The notes below the pieces were generated by a model that saw only the letters and a list, made by a program, of their open reading frames with translations, did not search any database and had not been told where the DNA came from. The translations under genes and the position numbers were made by a program. A DNA stretch of 64,000 bases. Source: Vibrio fluvialis. GTDB lineage: Bacteria; Pseudomonadota; Gammaproteobacteria; Enterobacterales; Vibrionaceae. Where the stretch lies: assembly GCF_900460245.1 (NCBI RefSeq), contig NZ_UHIP01000002.1, forward strand, positions 62,001 to 126,000, given 5' to 3'. This document shows, in pieces, positions 34,117-43,287 of the stretch. The stretch's first letter is position 1. The number at the start of each line of letters is the position of its first letter.

Positions 34117-34878
34117 TCAGTGCGTGTGATACAGACACATGCGCTTGCCTTCAATCTCAAGCACGCGGAACGGCGTTTCGTAGATATCGCCCAAAACCTC
34201 TTCCCGTATCACCTCTTCCACACTGCCCGTCGCCACCACTTTGCCTTTCTTCAGCGCAATAATGCAATCGGAATAGCACGACGCAAAGTTGATGTCGTGA
34301 ATCACCACGACGACCGCTTTATTGAGCTCGTGCGCCAAGCGTTGAATCGTCGCCATGATTTGCAACGAGTGTTTGATGTCGAGGTTATTAAGCGGCTCAT
34401 CCAGGAACACATAGTCGGTATCTTGGGCAATCACCATGGCAATGAACGCCAACTGACGCTGACCGCCACTCAGCTCATCCAGATACTTGTTCTGAATGCT
34501 CTGCAGATCGAGATACTCAATCGACTGGTCGATCACTTGCTGATCACGCGCATCCAGTTTGCCCTGCGAATAAGGAAAACGGCCGAATGAGACCAGCTCT
34601 CGCACTGTGAAACGCATCGTCAGCGTGTTGGCCTGACGCAGCACCGACAGCTTTTTCGCCAGCGCTTTGGTGTCCCAGTCCACCAGCTCTTTGCTGTCGA
34701 TCCATACTTTACCTTCATCGCGATTCACCAGTCGGCTTGCCATTGAGAGCAGCGTACTTTTACCCGCGCCGTTGGGCCCGATGATTGACGTCACCTTACC
34801 TTTTTCGAACTCAGCACTGGCGTCTTTCACCACCGCTTGTTGCCCAAATATTTTCGTCAGTTTATCGAGTTGAATCAT
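34117..34878 (-). CDS. vctC: Ferric catechol siderophore ABC transporter, ATPase
   Basis: A 253-residue ATP-binding protein of the FecE/FepC type. Walker A is GPNGAGKST (34-42), the ABC signature is LSGGQRQ, and Walker B is DYVFLDEPLNNLD, followed by the switch histidine in VVVIHD. It powers import of the ferric siderophore through VctD-VctG. It starts 2 bp after the permease gene and ends 7 bp from the convergent regulator gene. Confidence 0.93.
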   Translation of the reverse strand: MIQLDKLTKIFGQQAVVKDASAEFEKGKVTSIIGPNGAGKSTLLSMASRLVNRDEGKVWIDSKELVDWDTKALAKKLSVLRQANTLTMRFTVRELVSFGRFPYSQGKLDARDQQVIDQSIEYLDLQSIQNKYLDELSGGQRQLAFIAMVIAQDTDYVFLDEPLNNLDIKHSLQIMATIQRLAHELNKAVVVVIHDINFASCYSDCIIALKKGKVVATGSVEEVIREEVLGDIYETPFRVLEIEGKRMCLYHTH

Positions 34879-34880
34879 TG

Positions 34881-35831
34881 CTAGACCACTTTGTTACGAA
34901 TCAGAAGAGAAAGGAAATAGATGCCACCAACAAAGTTGATGATGACGCTGAGTGTGGTGCCAAAATGGAACACTTTTTCGACGATCCACTGCCCTGCCAG
35001 CAGCGCAAACACCGACATCGCCGAACAGGCAATCAGCAGCACGCGATGCTGATAGGATTTAAACCATTCGCGCGTCAGGTTGGTGACCAGAATGCCAAAG
35101 AACATAATCGGACCAATCAGTGCGGTGGAAATCGAGATCAGCACCGCGCTCAACATCAACACATTACGCGTAGTTTTACGCACATCCACCCCGAGACTGA
35201 CGGCGTTATCGTTGTCCAACCAAAACACATCCAGCACGCGGTGCATGCGAAACAGCAGATACGCGACCAACAGTAGTAATGGCGCAACAAAATAAACCAG
35301 GCTGACTTTGACGTTGTTGAAGCTGGCAAACATGTTCGCCTGCACCGACGCAAAATCGTTCGGGTCCATCAGCATGATGAGGAAAGATGCGATGTTGGAG
35401 AACAACTGCCCCAGAATCACGCCCAGCAGCAACAACGCAATCAGGTTGCGCTTCTCTTTGCTGAAATAGAACGTAAACAGAACAGTCGAAAAGCCCAGCA
35501 TCGCCGCAACCGACAACGAGAAGTTGAGGTACGCGTTCATCGCAAAGCTGCTCAGGCCGCCAAACAGCGCCACAATCCCCACCTGTACAAACAGATACAA
35601 GGAATCAAAACCCATGATGCTCGGCGTCAGAATGCGGTTGTGGGTGATGGTTTGAAATGCCAGCGACGACTGCGCAATCGCAATACCCGCCAGCACAATT
35701 GCCAGCACTTTCGGCACGCGGCGCGACAAGAAATACTGATAGTTGTCCGGCGTCAGGCCGACACCGATGAATGCAGCGGCAAACACCATCGCCAGCACAA
35801 TCAGCAGTGTGAGTTTGAGTTTATCGTGCAT
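34881..35831 (-). CDS. vctG: Ferric catechol siderophore ABC transporter, permease
   Basis: A 316-residue inner-membrane permease of the FecCD/BtuC family with about nine hydrophobic segments. It includes LSRRVPKVLAIVLAGIAIAQSS near the N-terminus and the cytoplasmic coupling helix region GILVTNLTREW near the end. It overlaps the start of the partner permease's stop region by 11 bp (35821-35831), so the two subunits are translationally coupled. It forms the heterodimeric channel with VctD. Confidence 0.92.
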   Translation of the reverse strand: MHDKLKLTLLIVLAMVFAAAFIGVGLTPDNYQYFLSRRVPKVLAIVLAGIAIAQSSLAFQTITHNRILTPSIMGFDSLYLFVQVGIVALFGGLSSFAMNAYLNFSLSVAAMLGFSTVLFTFYFSKEKRNLIALLLLGVILGQLFSNIASFLIMLMDPNDFASVQANMFASFNNVKVSLVYFVAPLLLLVAYLLFRMHRVLDVFWLDNDNAVSLGVDVRKTTRNVLMLSAVLISISTALIGPIMFFGILVTNLTREWFKSYQHRVLLIACSAMSVFALLAGQWIVEKVFHFGTTLSVIINFVGGIYFLSLLIRNKVV

Positions 35832-36759
35832 GGCGCTGGCCTCGCAGAATCAGCGCAATAAACGCCACACCACCAAAAATACTGATGATCATAGAAATCG
35901 GAACTTCATACGGGAAGATAATCACGCGGCCAATCAGGTCGCACAGCAGCACCAACAACGCGCCGAAAATGGCGGTACGCGGAATGTTGAGTCTCAGGTT
36001 GTCGCCGTAGTAATAGCTCACTACGTTCGGCACAATCAGGCCCAGAAATGGCAGTTGACCGACAATCATCACCACCGTCGCCGACATCACTGACACCAGA
36101 CACACCCCAATCACCAGCACCTGCTGATAATTGAGCCCCAGATTCACGGCAAAGTCTTTACCCATACCCACCGCAGAAATACGCGCTGCGTACAGGTAAC
36201 TGAATATCGCCACGGGAACCGCGATATACAACAGCTCATAGTTGCCTTTAAGCAGGTTGGCGAAGTTGGCCACCGCCCAGCCCGACAGGTTCTGCACCGC
36301 GTCGTATTTGTAGGCGATAAACGTCGCCGCCGAACTGACGACATTACCGAAGATGATCCCGACCAGCGGCACAAAGATGGCGTTCTTAAACTGAATGCGC
36401 TGGATGAACTGGACGAAAATCAGCGTCCCCACCATAGCTACCGCAAAAATCAGCCACAGGTTATTGCCGTCACCAAAAATGACCAGACTTAACACATAGC
36501 CCAGCATCGCACACTCGATGGTGCCGGAGGTGGACGGCGCGGCAAAACGGTTCTGACTGATTTGCTGCATGATCAGGCCAGCGATACTTAACCCTGCACC
36601 GGCCAGTAATACCGCGAGAAGACGTGGAGCGCGGCTGGTGAACAGCAGGTTCCAGCTATTGGCATCGCCATTCATCAGGGCGATAAAAGACAAATCGCCC
36701 ACCCCCACAAACAGTGAAGATAGGCTGATTAGCACAAAAACAAGCAATAATCTTTTCAA
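35821..36759 (-). CDS. vctD: Ferric catechol siderophore ABC transporter, permease
   Basis: A 312-residue FecCD-type permease with the conserved N-terminal RAPRLLAVLLAGAGLSIAG and the coupling region GLIVPNVVSYYYGDNLR. The start is TTG at 36759, well placed seven bases after GAGG; no ATG fits. It pairs with VctG, whose gene overlaps by 11 bp. It is separated from vctP upstream by a 59-bp gap holding a strong hairpin. Confidence 0.92.
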   Translation of the reverse strand: MKRLLLVFVLISLSSLFVGVGDLSFIALMNGDANSWNLLFTSRAPRLLAVLLAGAGLSIAGLIMQQISQNRFAAPSTSGTIECAMLGYVLSLVIFGDGNNLWLIFAVAMVGTLIFVQFIQRIQFKNAIFVPLVGIIFGNVVSSAATFIAYKYDAVQNLSGWAVANFANLLKGNYELLYIAVPVAIFSYLYAARISAVGMGKDFAVNLGLNYQQVLVIGVCLVSVMSATVVMIVGQLPFLGLIVPNVVSYYYGDNLRLNIPRTAIFGALLVLLCDLIGRVIIFPYEVPISMIISIFGGVAFIALILRGQRHAR

Positions 36760-36782
36760 AACTAACCTCAGCTTGCTGGCTC

Positions 36783-36807
36783 ACAGCCTGCTTCTAGAGC
36801 AGGCTGT
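36783..36807 (-). terminator. Perfect 10-bp hairpin between vctP and vctD
   Basis: ACAGCCTGCT pairs with AGCAGGCTGT around a 5-base loop. It lies 11 bp beyond the vctP stop and has no T-run. It probably stabilises vctP mRNA or partly ends transcription so that more binding protein than permease is made. Confidence 0.7.
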
Positions 36808-36818
36808 ACCATCGCCAA

Positions 36819-37730
36819 TTACAGCAGACCGATAGACTGTTTCATGTCCGCCACCATCTGTTCTGTCGCTTTCACGCCAGAGATGGAGATGTACCAAGCA
36901 TTCAGGTCAAGGTAAGTCATGTGTTTGTTTTTATAAGCGTCTGTCGCTTTCACCAGATCGTTTTCAAACTCTTCGTGGGTGTGGCTCGTGCCTTTATTCA
37001 CCAGTTTGTCACGGTCGATGATAAACAGTGTCTGTGGGTTGTGTTCACGAATGAACTCGTAAGAGATCAGGTCGCCATGACGGCCGCCCTGCTTCACTTT
37101 CACGTTCTCGTGGAAACCGAAATCGCGGTAAATCGCCGAGAAGCGCGAATTAGCACCGAAAGTAGTCAGGTTGCCACCTGAGCTCATCACCGTTAGCGCG
37201 TTCACTTCATGCGTTTGTGTGTAATCGTTCACCGCTTTGAACTGATCGTTGATCTGGGCAATCTTGGCATCCACTTGTGCTTCGATATCAAAGACTTTAC
37301 CCAGGTTGTGCCATTGTTCCTGAGTGCTTTCCCAGTAACCTTTGCTGTCATCGGCCGCAAATACGATAGTCGGCGCAATCTTAGCCAATTCGTCGTAGCT
37401 GGTTGCCGCACGCGGACCGATGATGATCAGATCCGGCTTTTGCATATAGATAGATTCGAAATCCGGTTCAAACAGCGAACCCGCCTGACCGTATTGATCG
37501 CCTTTGTACTTTTCCAGGTAAGGTGGCAGTTGAGGCACTTTCGATACCGCAACAGGCTGAATACCGAAACTGTCTACCGCATCCAAAGCACCCAAACCGA
37601 TCACCACTACGCGCTGTGGTTTCTGTTCCAGTGTGGTTTTACCCATCTGGTGTTCAATGGTTACCTGCGCAGAATGGGCAGAAAAAGACATCACCAGGGC
37701 CAAAGACGTCAAACTGATAACGGATTTCAT
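36819..37730 (-). CDS. vctP: Periplasmic ferric catechol siderophore-binding protein
   Basis: A 303-residue class III binding protein. A cleavable signal peptide ends at SFSAHSA (residue 21); there is no lipobox, so it is soluble in the periplasm. The mature part opens with QVTIEHQMGKTTLEQKPQRV and has the two-lobe FatB/CeuE-like pattern. The ATG at 37730 follows AGGAAGATT and gives the proper signal peptide; the frame is open 21 codons further. It heads the vctPDGC operon behind a Fur-like box. Confidence 0.9.
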   Translation of the reverse strand: MKSVISLTSLALVMSFSAHSAQVTIEHQMGKTTLEQKPQRVVVIGLGALDAVDSFGIQPVAVSKVPQLPPYLEKYKGDQYGQAGSLFEPDFESIYMQKPDLIIIGPRAATSYDELAKIAPTIVFAADDSKGYWESTQEQWHNLGKVFDIEAQVDAKIAQINDQFKAVNDYTQTHEVNALTVMSSGGNLTTFGANSRFSAIYRDFGFHENVKVKQGGRHGDLISYEFIREHNPQTLFIIDRDKLVNKGTSHTHEEFENDLVKATDAYKNKHMTYLDLNAWYISISGVKATEQMVADMKQSIGLL

Positions 37731-37759
37731 AATCTTCCTTTCTATTAATAATTGCGATG

Positions 37760-37778
37760 AATTTTGATAAGCATTCGC
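37760..37778 (-). promoter_or_regulatory. Fur box upstream of vctP
   Basis: On the minus strand GCGAATGCTTATCAAAATT agrees with the Fur consensus at 12 of 19 positions. It lies 29 bp before the vctP start. Confidence 0.65.
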
Positions 37779-37871
37779 ATTAAGATGGCGCAACTATACC
37801 CATATCGAAGTGTGGCCGCAACTGGGTTGCGTCACTTCTGTTTGTAAATCTATGTAAAAGAAGGAAGATGT

Positions 37872-37902
37872 TGATCTGACGTTAAAAAGACGTCAGATCA
37901 AA
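37872..37902. terminator. Perfect 12-bp hairpin after the amidotransferase gene
   Basis: TTGATCTGACGT pairs with ACGTCAGATCAA around TAAAAAG. It lies 7 bp beyond the stop of the gene at 37910. There is no long T-run on the minus strand. Confidence 0.65.
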
Positions 37903-37909
37903 CGATCGA

Positions 37910-38686
37910 TTAAGCGGCCTGAGCAGAGGTAAAGGTGAAGGTTTTGCAGTGTGAACCATGCACATGGGTGATGGTTTGCGGCGCGACAATAGTCCAACCC
38001 GGTTCACTATCGAGCGGCTCAGAAGCCAGAATGATGTCGCCTTCCATCACCTTAGTGAACACCGTCGGCGGATGTTGGTCTGAGCTGTAACGTACCAACC
38101 AGAACTGTTCGCCATCGGAAATACAAATCGATGCTTTGAAAGGAGTGTGAACGCCCTTCTCTGCCATCACCTGCTCAATTTCATGGATGGTGGTGCGAAT
38201 AGCGTCCACTGGATTGTCGGTCAGCCCGTTTTTCATCATCAGCAGAAAGATCAGTTCACTGTCAGTCGTTCCGGTCCGTTGCACATACAGCGATTCCGGC
38301 AACAGGCGTTCCAGCGTGTATTTTACTTTTTCATACTCGCCAATCTGACCGTTATGCAGAAACATCCATTTATCCAAAATAAACGGGTGACAATTTCGGC
38401 GTGAAACTTGCGTGCCGGTTGATGAACGCACGTGCGCCATAAAGCGGTGGGAACGAATGTGATGAGCCAGTGAACGAAGGTTTTCGTCACTCCATGCCGG
38501 AAGCACTTCATGAAATTGTCCTGGCGTGCTGCGCTCGGTGTACCAGCCCAAACCAAAACCATCGGCATTGACGCGCGTCACGGCTTTGCGAGCTTCAATA
38601 CTTTGATGAACTAAGGAGTGTTCCGGTTGATAAACCAGTTGATCGAGATAGATAGGGTTGCCCTGATAGGCGAGCCAGCGGCACAT
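37910..38686 (-). CDS. Class II glutamine amidotransferase (YafJ-like)
   Basis: A 258-residue N-terminal-nucleophile hydrolase. The catalytic cysteine is C2 after removal of the initiator methionine (MCRWLAYQG). NADGFGLGWY and FMAHVRSSTGTQVS are the glutamine-site motifs, and FLHNGQIGEY is the oxyanion-hole loop. It is a YafJ/EgtC-like glutaminase domain without a synthase partner, so the acceptor of the released ammonia is unknown. It is monocistronic on the minus strand, behind the vct operon. Confidence 0.9.
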   Translation of the reverse strand: MCRWLAYQGNPIYLDQLVYQPEHSLVHQSIEARKAVTRVNADGFGLGWYTERSTPGQFHEVLPAWSDENLRSLAHHIRSHRFMAHVRSSTGTQVSRRNCHPFILDKWMFLHNGQIGEYEKVKYTLERLLPESLYVQRTGTTDSELIFLLMMKNGLTDNPVDAIRTTIHEIEQVMAEKGVHTPFKASICISDGEQFWLVRYSSDQHPPTVFTKVMEGDIILASEPLDSEPGWTIVAPQTITHVHGSHCKTFTFTSAQAA

Positions 38687-39262
38687 GACAAATTCGTCCT
38701 CCAGACAGAAAGAGGCTTCAATTAACCACGTTTATCGGACACAGGCAATATCCCGACAAAAATTGTTTTTATTGCTCATAAAACAGCCAATTCTATCTGC
38801 CATTTTTGCACCCAATTCGAGCAACCATCACTGCTGCCATCAGGCTTGCACCATAATTAAGCAAGGTATTCATTTCCCAGCACTTTTCACTGGTTGAACC
38901 ATAGATAATAAATATGAATCAAGTTCAAACTTTCGCAAGTCGCCAAATCCGCCCGTGTTGAGCGAACAGTAAGTTATTTTTTCATTCCACCGCGCCCTTC
39001 AATTTAGAGTAAAAATTCTAAAAACCATGCTTTATCTACCCTGAAGAAGCTCAGAGCATTTCTTATTACTTTATTTATCCGTTATTTATTTAAACATTGT
39101 GCATAAATAAATGACCACACTCTCAATAATTATCGTTATTTTATGTTCACTTATTATGTGTAATTTGGAATGGTTATTTCAGAGCTTAATTATTTCGTCT
39201 TGTCGATGAAATACGCTGACTATAAATTGTTACAAATATTTCACACACGTTGAGTTGACTCG
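38687..39262. promoter_or_regulatory. 576-bp AT-rich intergenic region upstream of the protease locus
   Basis: No gene is seen. The right half is strongly AT-rich with long A/T tracts (38985-39240), as in promoters silenced by H-NS and activated by quorum-sensing regulators. No specific binding site can be named. It presumably holds the promoter of the small secreted protein and of prtV. Confidence 0.5.
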
Positions 39263-39523
39263 ATGAAAATTATTTTTGCATCGCTACTAATGCTGGCAAC
39301 CTCACAGGCCAATGCGACTGCGCAGCCTGATGATGAACGTTTGATCGCAGCTCTGATAGAGCGAGGCGTGATTTGTCAGGGGCTAACCGCCGAGCAACAA
39401 CAACAGGCGTTAAATATATATTTAAATAAAAAACACAATAAAAAGAATCCTAATAATAAAAATACCGGTTCCTCATCAAACCCTAACCCGACTGAACACT
39501 GTATTTCTCCGGACTCCGAATAA
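39263..39523 (+). CDS. Small secreted protein resembling the PrtV propeptide
   Basis: An 86-residue protein with a signal peptide (MKIIFASLLMLATSQANA). Residues about 22-58 (DDERLIAALIERGVICQGLT then AEQQQQALNIYLNKK) line up with the start of the mature-side propeptide of the downstream protease (EDKLIDMLVRNGTVSADATA, AEKRHALDLYLESK): 11 identities over 36 positions plus many conservative changes. The rest is a low-complexity K/N/S/P tail with two cysteines overall. It ends 82 bp before prtV. A propeptide-like inhibitor, chaperone or regulator of the protease is a possible role; I know of no described homologue. Confidence 0.75.
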   Translation: MKIIFASLLMLATSQANATAQPDDERLIAALIERGVICQGLTAEQQQQALNIYLNKKHNKKNPNNKNTGSSSNPNPTEHCISPDSE

Positions 39524-39605
39524 ATACATCAATAAGAATTCATGCTGGCAGAGTTTTCTGTTGGCGTGTTTGCACCATAAATATGGGAAATAATAAGGAA
39601 ATATA

Positions 39606-42362
39606 ATGAAAAACATGAGGAAAACCTTGCTTGCCTCAGCAGTGGCTTCTTGGTTTAGCGTCGGTGCATTTGCACAAACACCAGTGGATATGGGTGTCGT
39701 TAACGAAGACAAGTTGATCGACATGCTGGTACGCAATGGCACCGTTAGCGCAGATGCAACCGCAGCAGAAAAACGTCACGCACTTGACCTCTATCTGGAG
39801 AGCAAAATTCGCTCTGGCTTTAAGGGTGACGCTCAGTTTGGCAAAAAGGCACTTGAGCAACGCGCGAAAGTGCTGAAGGTGATCAAGAAAGAAAAAGGCA
39901 TGCACAAAGCCAGTGTGTTCGCGCTGGAAATTGGCCAGCAGCGTACCGATAAAGTGCTGGCTTTGCTGATTGATTTCCCGGATCTGCCATGGAACGACAA
40001 CCAGCTCACCAAAGAGCATACCGAAATGCTCTACGACAGTTACGATGCCGCGCACTATCAGAATCTGCTGTTCTCAGACAGCGGCTATACCGGACCGAAT
40101 GGCGAAAACCTGATCTCCATGCGCCAGTACTACCAGAATGAATCCGGCAAGAGCTACAGCGTTGCTGGTCAGGCTGCCGGCTGGTATCGCGCATCGAAAA
40201 ATGCGGCTTACTACGGTGGCAACTCTCCCGCGACCGATAGCGACATGCACGCTCAGGAACTGGTGCGTGAAGCACTGGATCAACTGGCGCAAGACCCAAG
40301 CATCAACCTTGCCGACTACGATGTTGAAGACCGTTACGACTACGATGGCGATGGCAACTACCGTGAACCGGATGGCGTTATTGACCACCTGATGGTATTC
40401 CACGCCTCTGTGGGTGAGGAAGCTGGCGGTGGCGTACTGGGCGCTGCTGCGATTTGGTCACACCGTTACAATCTCGGCCAGTACCATGTATTAAAAGGCA
40501 CCAGCAGCACAGTTCCGGGCCGCTTTAACGGCCAGTATGCAGCCTATGACTACACCATTCAGCCGATTGATGCGGCAGCTGGTGTGTGTGCCCACGAATA
40601 CGGCCACGACCTTGGTCTGCCGGATGAATACGACACGCAATACACAGGCAAAGGTGAGCCGGTCTCTTACTGGTCCATCATGTCTTCTGGCAGCTGGGCA
40701 GGTAAAATTGGCGGCACGCAGCCAACCGCGTTCTCCGCGTGGTCTAAGCAATTCCTACAAACTGCGATTGGCGGCCGCTGGGTTAACGACGACCAGATTT
40801 CCATTGACGATCTGAAAAAAGGCGCTCGCACTTACACCCTGTTCCAGACCACCGACAATGCGCGTCCGAACCTGGTTAAAGTGAACCTGCCGATGAAACG
40901 CACCGAAGGCATTCAGCCATATGAAGGCCAATACGCGTTTTACTCCAACAAAGGCGACGATCTGAAAAACAGCATGAGCCGTCAGGTCAGCATCCCTGCT
41001 GGCAGCAGCGCGATGCTGACGTTTAAAGCCTGGTATCAGATCGAAAAAGATTACGACTTTGCGCGCGTACTGATTAACGGCCAGCCGATCCAGGGCAACA
41101 TCACGTCGATGGACGACCCATACAATACGGGTCTGGCGCCAGCGATTGGTGGCGAGTCGAACGGATGGGTCGATGCGCAGTTCGATTTGTCTGCCTGGGC
41201 AGGCCAAACGGTTGAGCTGAGTTTTGACTATGTGACGGATGGCGGTTTGGCGATGGAAGGTCTGTACATCGACAATCTGGCGCTGGACGTCGACGGGAAC
41301 GTGACAGCTCTGGATGACGCGGAAAGTGGCTCGACGTTCGCTCTGAACGGCTACACCACCAACGATGGTTTCCACGAAGCTAACCACTACTACCTGCTGC
41401 AATGGCGCAGCCACAACAACGTCGATGAAGGTTTGGCGAACATCAAACGCATGGGTCAGCTGATCAGCTTCGAACCGGGTCTGTTGGTGTGGTATGTGGA
41501 TGAATCGTACAAAGACAACTGGGTCGGTAAACACCCGGGTGAAGGCTGGTTGGGCGTAGTTGATGCCGACCAGAACGCGATGGTCTGGGCGAACAGTGGT
41601 GAAGCAGCGCAAACCCGATTCCAGGTTCGTGATGCGGCATTCTCACTGTTTGACCAAGCGCCAATGCGCCTAGAAAGTGCCGATGGTGATGTTCTTGAGG
41701 ACGTAAGCCTGATTGGTAACGCAAACTTTGCTGATTCTCAGGATTACAGCTCGCCATTAGCACCGGACTCCGGCCGCCTGCTAACCGAATTTGGTCTGCA
41801 AATCGACATCGTGAATCAGAGCCAGGATAACGAGTACGGTGTGGTTCGCCTGTCTCGCGCCAACACAGCGAATGTACCGCCAACTGCGAACTTCGAACTG
41901 GATGTGAATGGCCTGAGTGTCAATGCACACAACTACAGTCAGGATCAGGATGGCAAGCTGGCAAGTTATGTCTGGGATTTTGGCAACGGCCAAACCAGCA
42001 GCGAACTGTCTCCAAGTTGGAGCTATGACGCCGCAGGCACGTACACCGTTAGTCTGACCGTGACCGATGATCAGGGTGATAGCGATACCTTCACTCAAAG
42101 CATTACCGTCGTGCAGCCGAACAATCCGCCAGAAGCAAGTGCTCGTCACATTCATCTGGGTCGCTGGGTGACCATGTGGTCCACCAGCACTGACAGCGAC
42201 GGCCGCATTGTCGACACAGAATGGACGCTGCCAAACGGCAAAATTAAACGTGGCCGTATGTTTAGCGCCATTCTGCCGAGCTACGGCAAACAGGACATCA
42301 CACTCAAAGTGATGGACGATGACGGCGCCAGCACCACCACAATCATTTCCCTTGATCTGTAA
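39606..42362 (+). CDS. prtV: Secreted M6 (InhA-like) metalloprotease PrtV
   Basis: A 918-residue exoprotease. A signal peptide is followed by a propeptide (about 24-100), then the M6 catalytic domain with zinc motif HEYGHDLGLPDE (H330-E331-H334). Next come a MAM/jelly-roll-like region (about 470-560) and two PKD domains near the C-terminus (about 757-830 and 838-917; WDFGNGQTSS, WTLPNGKIK). In V. cholerae PrtV degrades host proteins and defends against grazing predators, and the PKD region is cleaved during maturation. AAGGAAATATA gives a good ribosome-binding site. It is followed by a strong terminator facing lipB. Confidence 0.95.
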   Translation: MKNMRKTLLASAVASWFSVGAFAQTPVDMGVVNEDKLIDMLVRNGTVSADATAAEKRHALDLYLESKIRSGFKGDAQFGKKALEQRAKVLKVIKKEKGMHKASVFALEIGQQRTDKVLALLIDFPDLPWNDNQLTKEHTEMLYDSYDAAHYQNLLFSDSGYTGPNGENLISMRQYYQNESGKSYSVAGQAAGWYRASKNAAYYGGNSPATDSDMHAQELVREALDQLAQDPSINLADYDVEDRYDYDGDGNYREPDGVIDHLMVFHASVGEEAGGGVLGAAAIWSHRYNLGQYHVLKGTSSTVPGRFNGQYAAYDYTIQPIDAAAGVCAHEYGHDLGLPDEYDTQYTGKGEPVSYWSIMSSGSWAGKIGGTQPTAFSAWSKQFLQTAIGGRWVNDDQISIDDLKKGARTYTLFQTTDNARPNLVKVNLPMKRTEGIQPYEGQYAFYSNKGDDLKNSMSRQVSIPAGSSAMLTFKAWYQIEKDYDFARVLINGQPIQGNITSMDDPYNTGLAPAIGGESNGWVDAQFDLSAWAGQTVELSFDYVTDGGLAMEGLYIDNLALDVDGNVTALDDAESGSTFALNGYTTNDGFHEANHYYLLQWRSHNNVDEGLANIKRMGQLISFEPGLLVWYVDESYKDNWVGKHPGEGWLGVVDADQNAMVWANSGEAAQTRFQVRDAAFSLFDQAPMRLESADGDVLEDVSLIGNANFADSQDYSSPLAPDSGRLLTEFGLQIDIVNQSQDNEYGVVRLSRANTANVPPTANFELDVNGLSVNAHNYSQDQDGKLASYVWDFGNGQTSSELSPSWSYDAAGTYTVSLTVTDDQGDSDTFTQSITVVQPNNPPEASARHIHLGRWVTMWSTSTDSDGRIVDTEWTLPNGKIKRGRMFSAILPSYGKQDITLKVMDDDGASTTTIISLDL

Positions 42363-42394
42363 GTCCCACCTTTGTTTCTAATCCATGGAAACAG

Positions 42395-42428
42395 TTGAGC
42401 GCAACGCCCGTTGCGCTCTTTTTTTATT
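42395..42428. terminator. Bidirectional terminator between prtV and lipB
   Basis: GAGCGCAAC pairs with GTTGCGCTC around GCCC and is followed by TTTTTTT on the plus strand. It lies about 34 bp after the prtV stop and touches the lipB stop. Confidence 0.9.
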
Positions 42429-43278
42429 GCGTTTGCATACGTTCCAGCGCTTCAACCCGCCGCCATTGTTTGGCATCAAAGCTCGATTCACGCAACGCGG
42501 TAATTTGCTGCGCTTTTTGAGTCTCACTCAAGCTGTTGTCGGCCAGCAGCTGCGCACGCTGCGTTAGATATGACGTTAACGTCTGCTGAAATTGGGCGCG
42601 TTGATTGTCGAGTTCCCCCAAACGCTGCGCTCCGGCTTCACCGACCATTTCAACACGGGCCAGATAACGCGACTGTTCATCGTCGCCATCGGCGCTGTAA
42701 AGTCGGTTGACTAAATCGGCATTCTGTTCGCTACGCTGAATATAATCTTCCTGCTCAGCCACAACGCTCTGCCACTGTGATTTGGCATCGGCGGCGTCAC
42801 TTGCCTGACCGGCAATACGCAGTTTTTCCATCGCCAGATGCCTGAGCTGATTTTCTTCGCCAAACAAACTCTGCTGTTGTTGCGGGGTAAAAAACTGCAA
42901 CTGCAGGGTGAGGATCTGCTGATTAAGTTCAGCAAGTGAGGGGTAATCAAGCGAACTGATGGCAACCGACGGTTCAAGCCCAGCCAGTGCCTGTTTGTAG
43001 AGCACAAATTGATCGAACAACGCCCCGTCGACCAGAAAGCCGTTTGCACTCTGTTCGTAGTTGGCGACGTGGTGTTCAATCTCTTTTAAATCACGTTCCC
43101 CCAACCCGGAAACAAAATAGTCGAGCAGATCTCGCGGTGAAGATTGATCCAACTCGGTATCGCTTTGAGACGCCACCTGCATCACAGCAGGTGGCAAAGT
43201 GGAATCGGAAGGCCAAAAGGCCGCACTGAGGCTCCCCAATACGGCCACTATTCCTAAACACAGTGCGGTCTTTTGCAT
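42424..43278 (-). CDS. lifO: Lipase-specific foldase (steric chaperone)
   Basis: A 284-residue membrane-anchored periplasmic chaperone needed to fold LipA. A single N-terminal membrane segment (LCLGIVAVLGSLSAAFWP) is followed by a highly helical body; RDLLDYFVSGLGE near residue 50 corresponds to the foldase signature Rx1x2FDY(F/C)LSA. Helices rich in Q and A follow, as in the lipase-embracing arm. It is called LipB in V. cholerae. It follows lipA by 9 bp, so both are made from one message. Confidence 0.9.
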   Translation of the reverse strand: MQKTALCLGIVAVLGSLSAAFWPSDSTLPPAVMQVASQSDTELDQSSPRDLLDYFVSGLGERDLKEIEHHVANYEQSANGFLVDGALFDQFVLYKQALAGLEPSVAISSLDYPSLAELNQQILTLQLQFFTPQQQQSLFGEENQLRHLAMEKLRIAGQASDAADAKSQWQSVVAEQEDYIQRSEQNADLVNRLYSADGDDEQSRYLARVEMVGEAGAQRLGELDNQRAQFQQTLTSYLTQRAQLLADNSLSETQKAQQITALRESSFDAKQWRRVEALERMQTQ

Positions 43279-43287
43279 ATCGACTCC

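Noticed and set aside
40755..41612. 285-codon open frame antisense to prtV
   Set aside because: It is opposite the catalytic and middle part of PrtV and has no recognisable motif; it is a shadow of the GC-rich gene.
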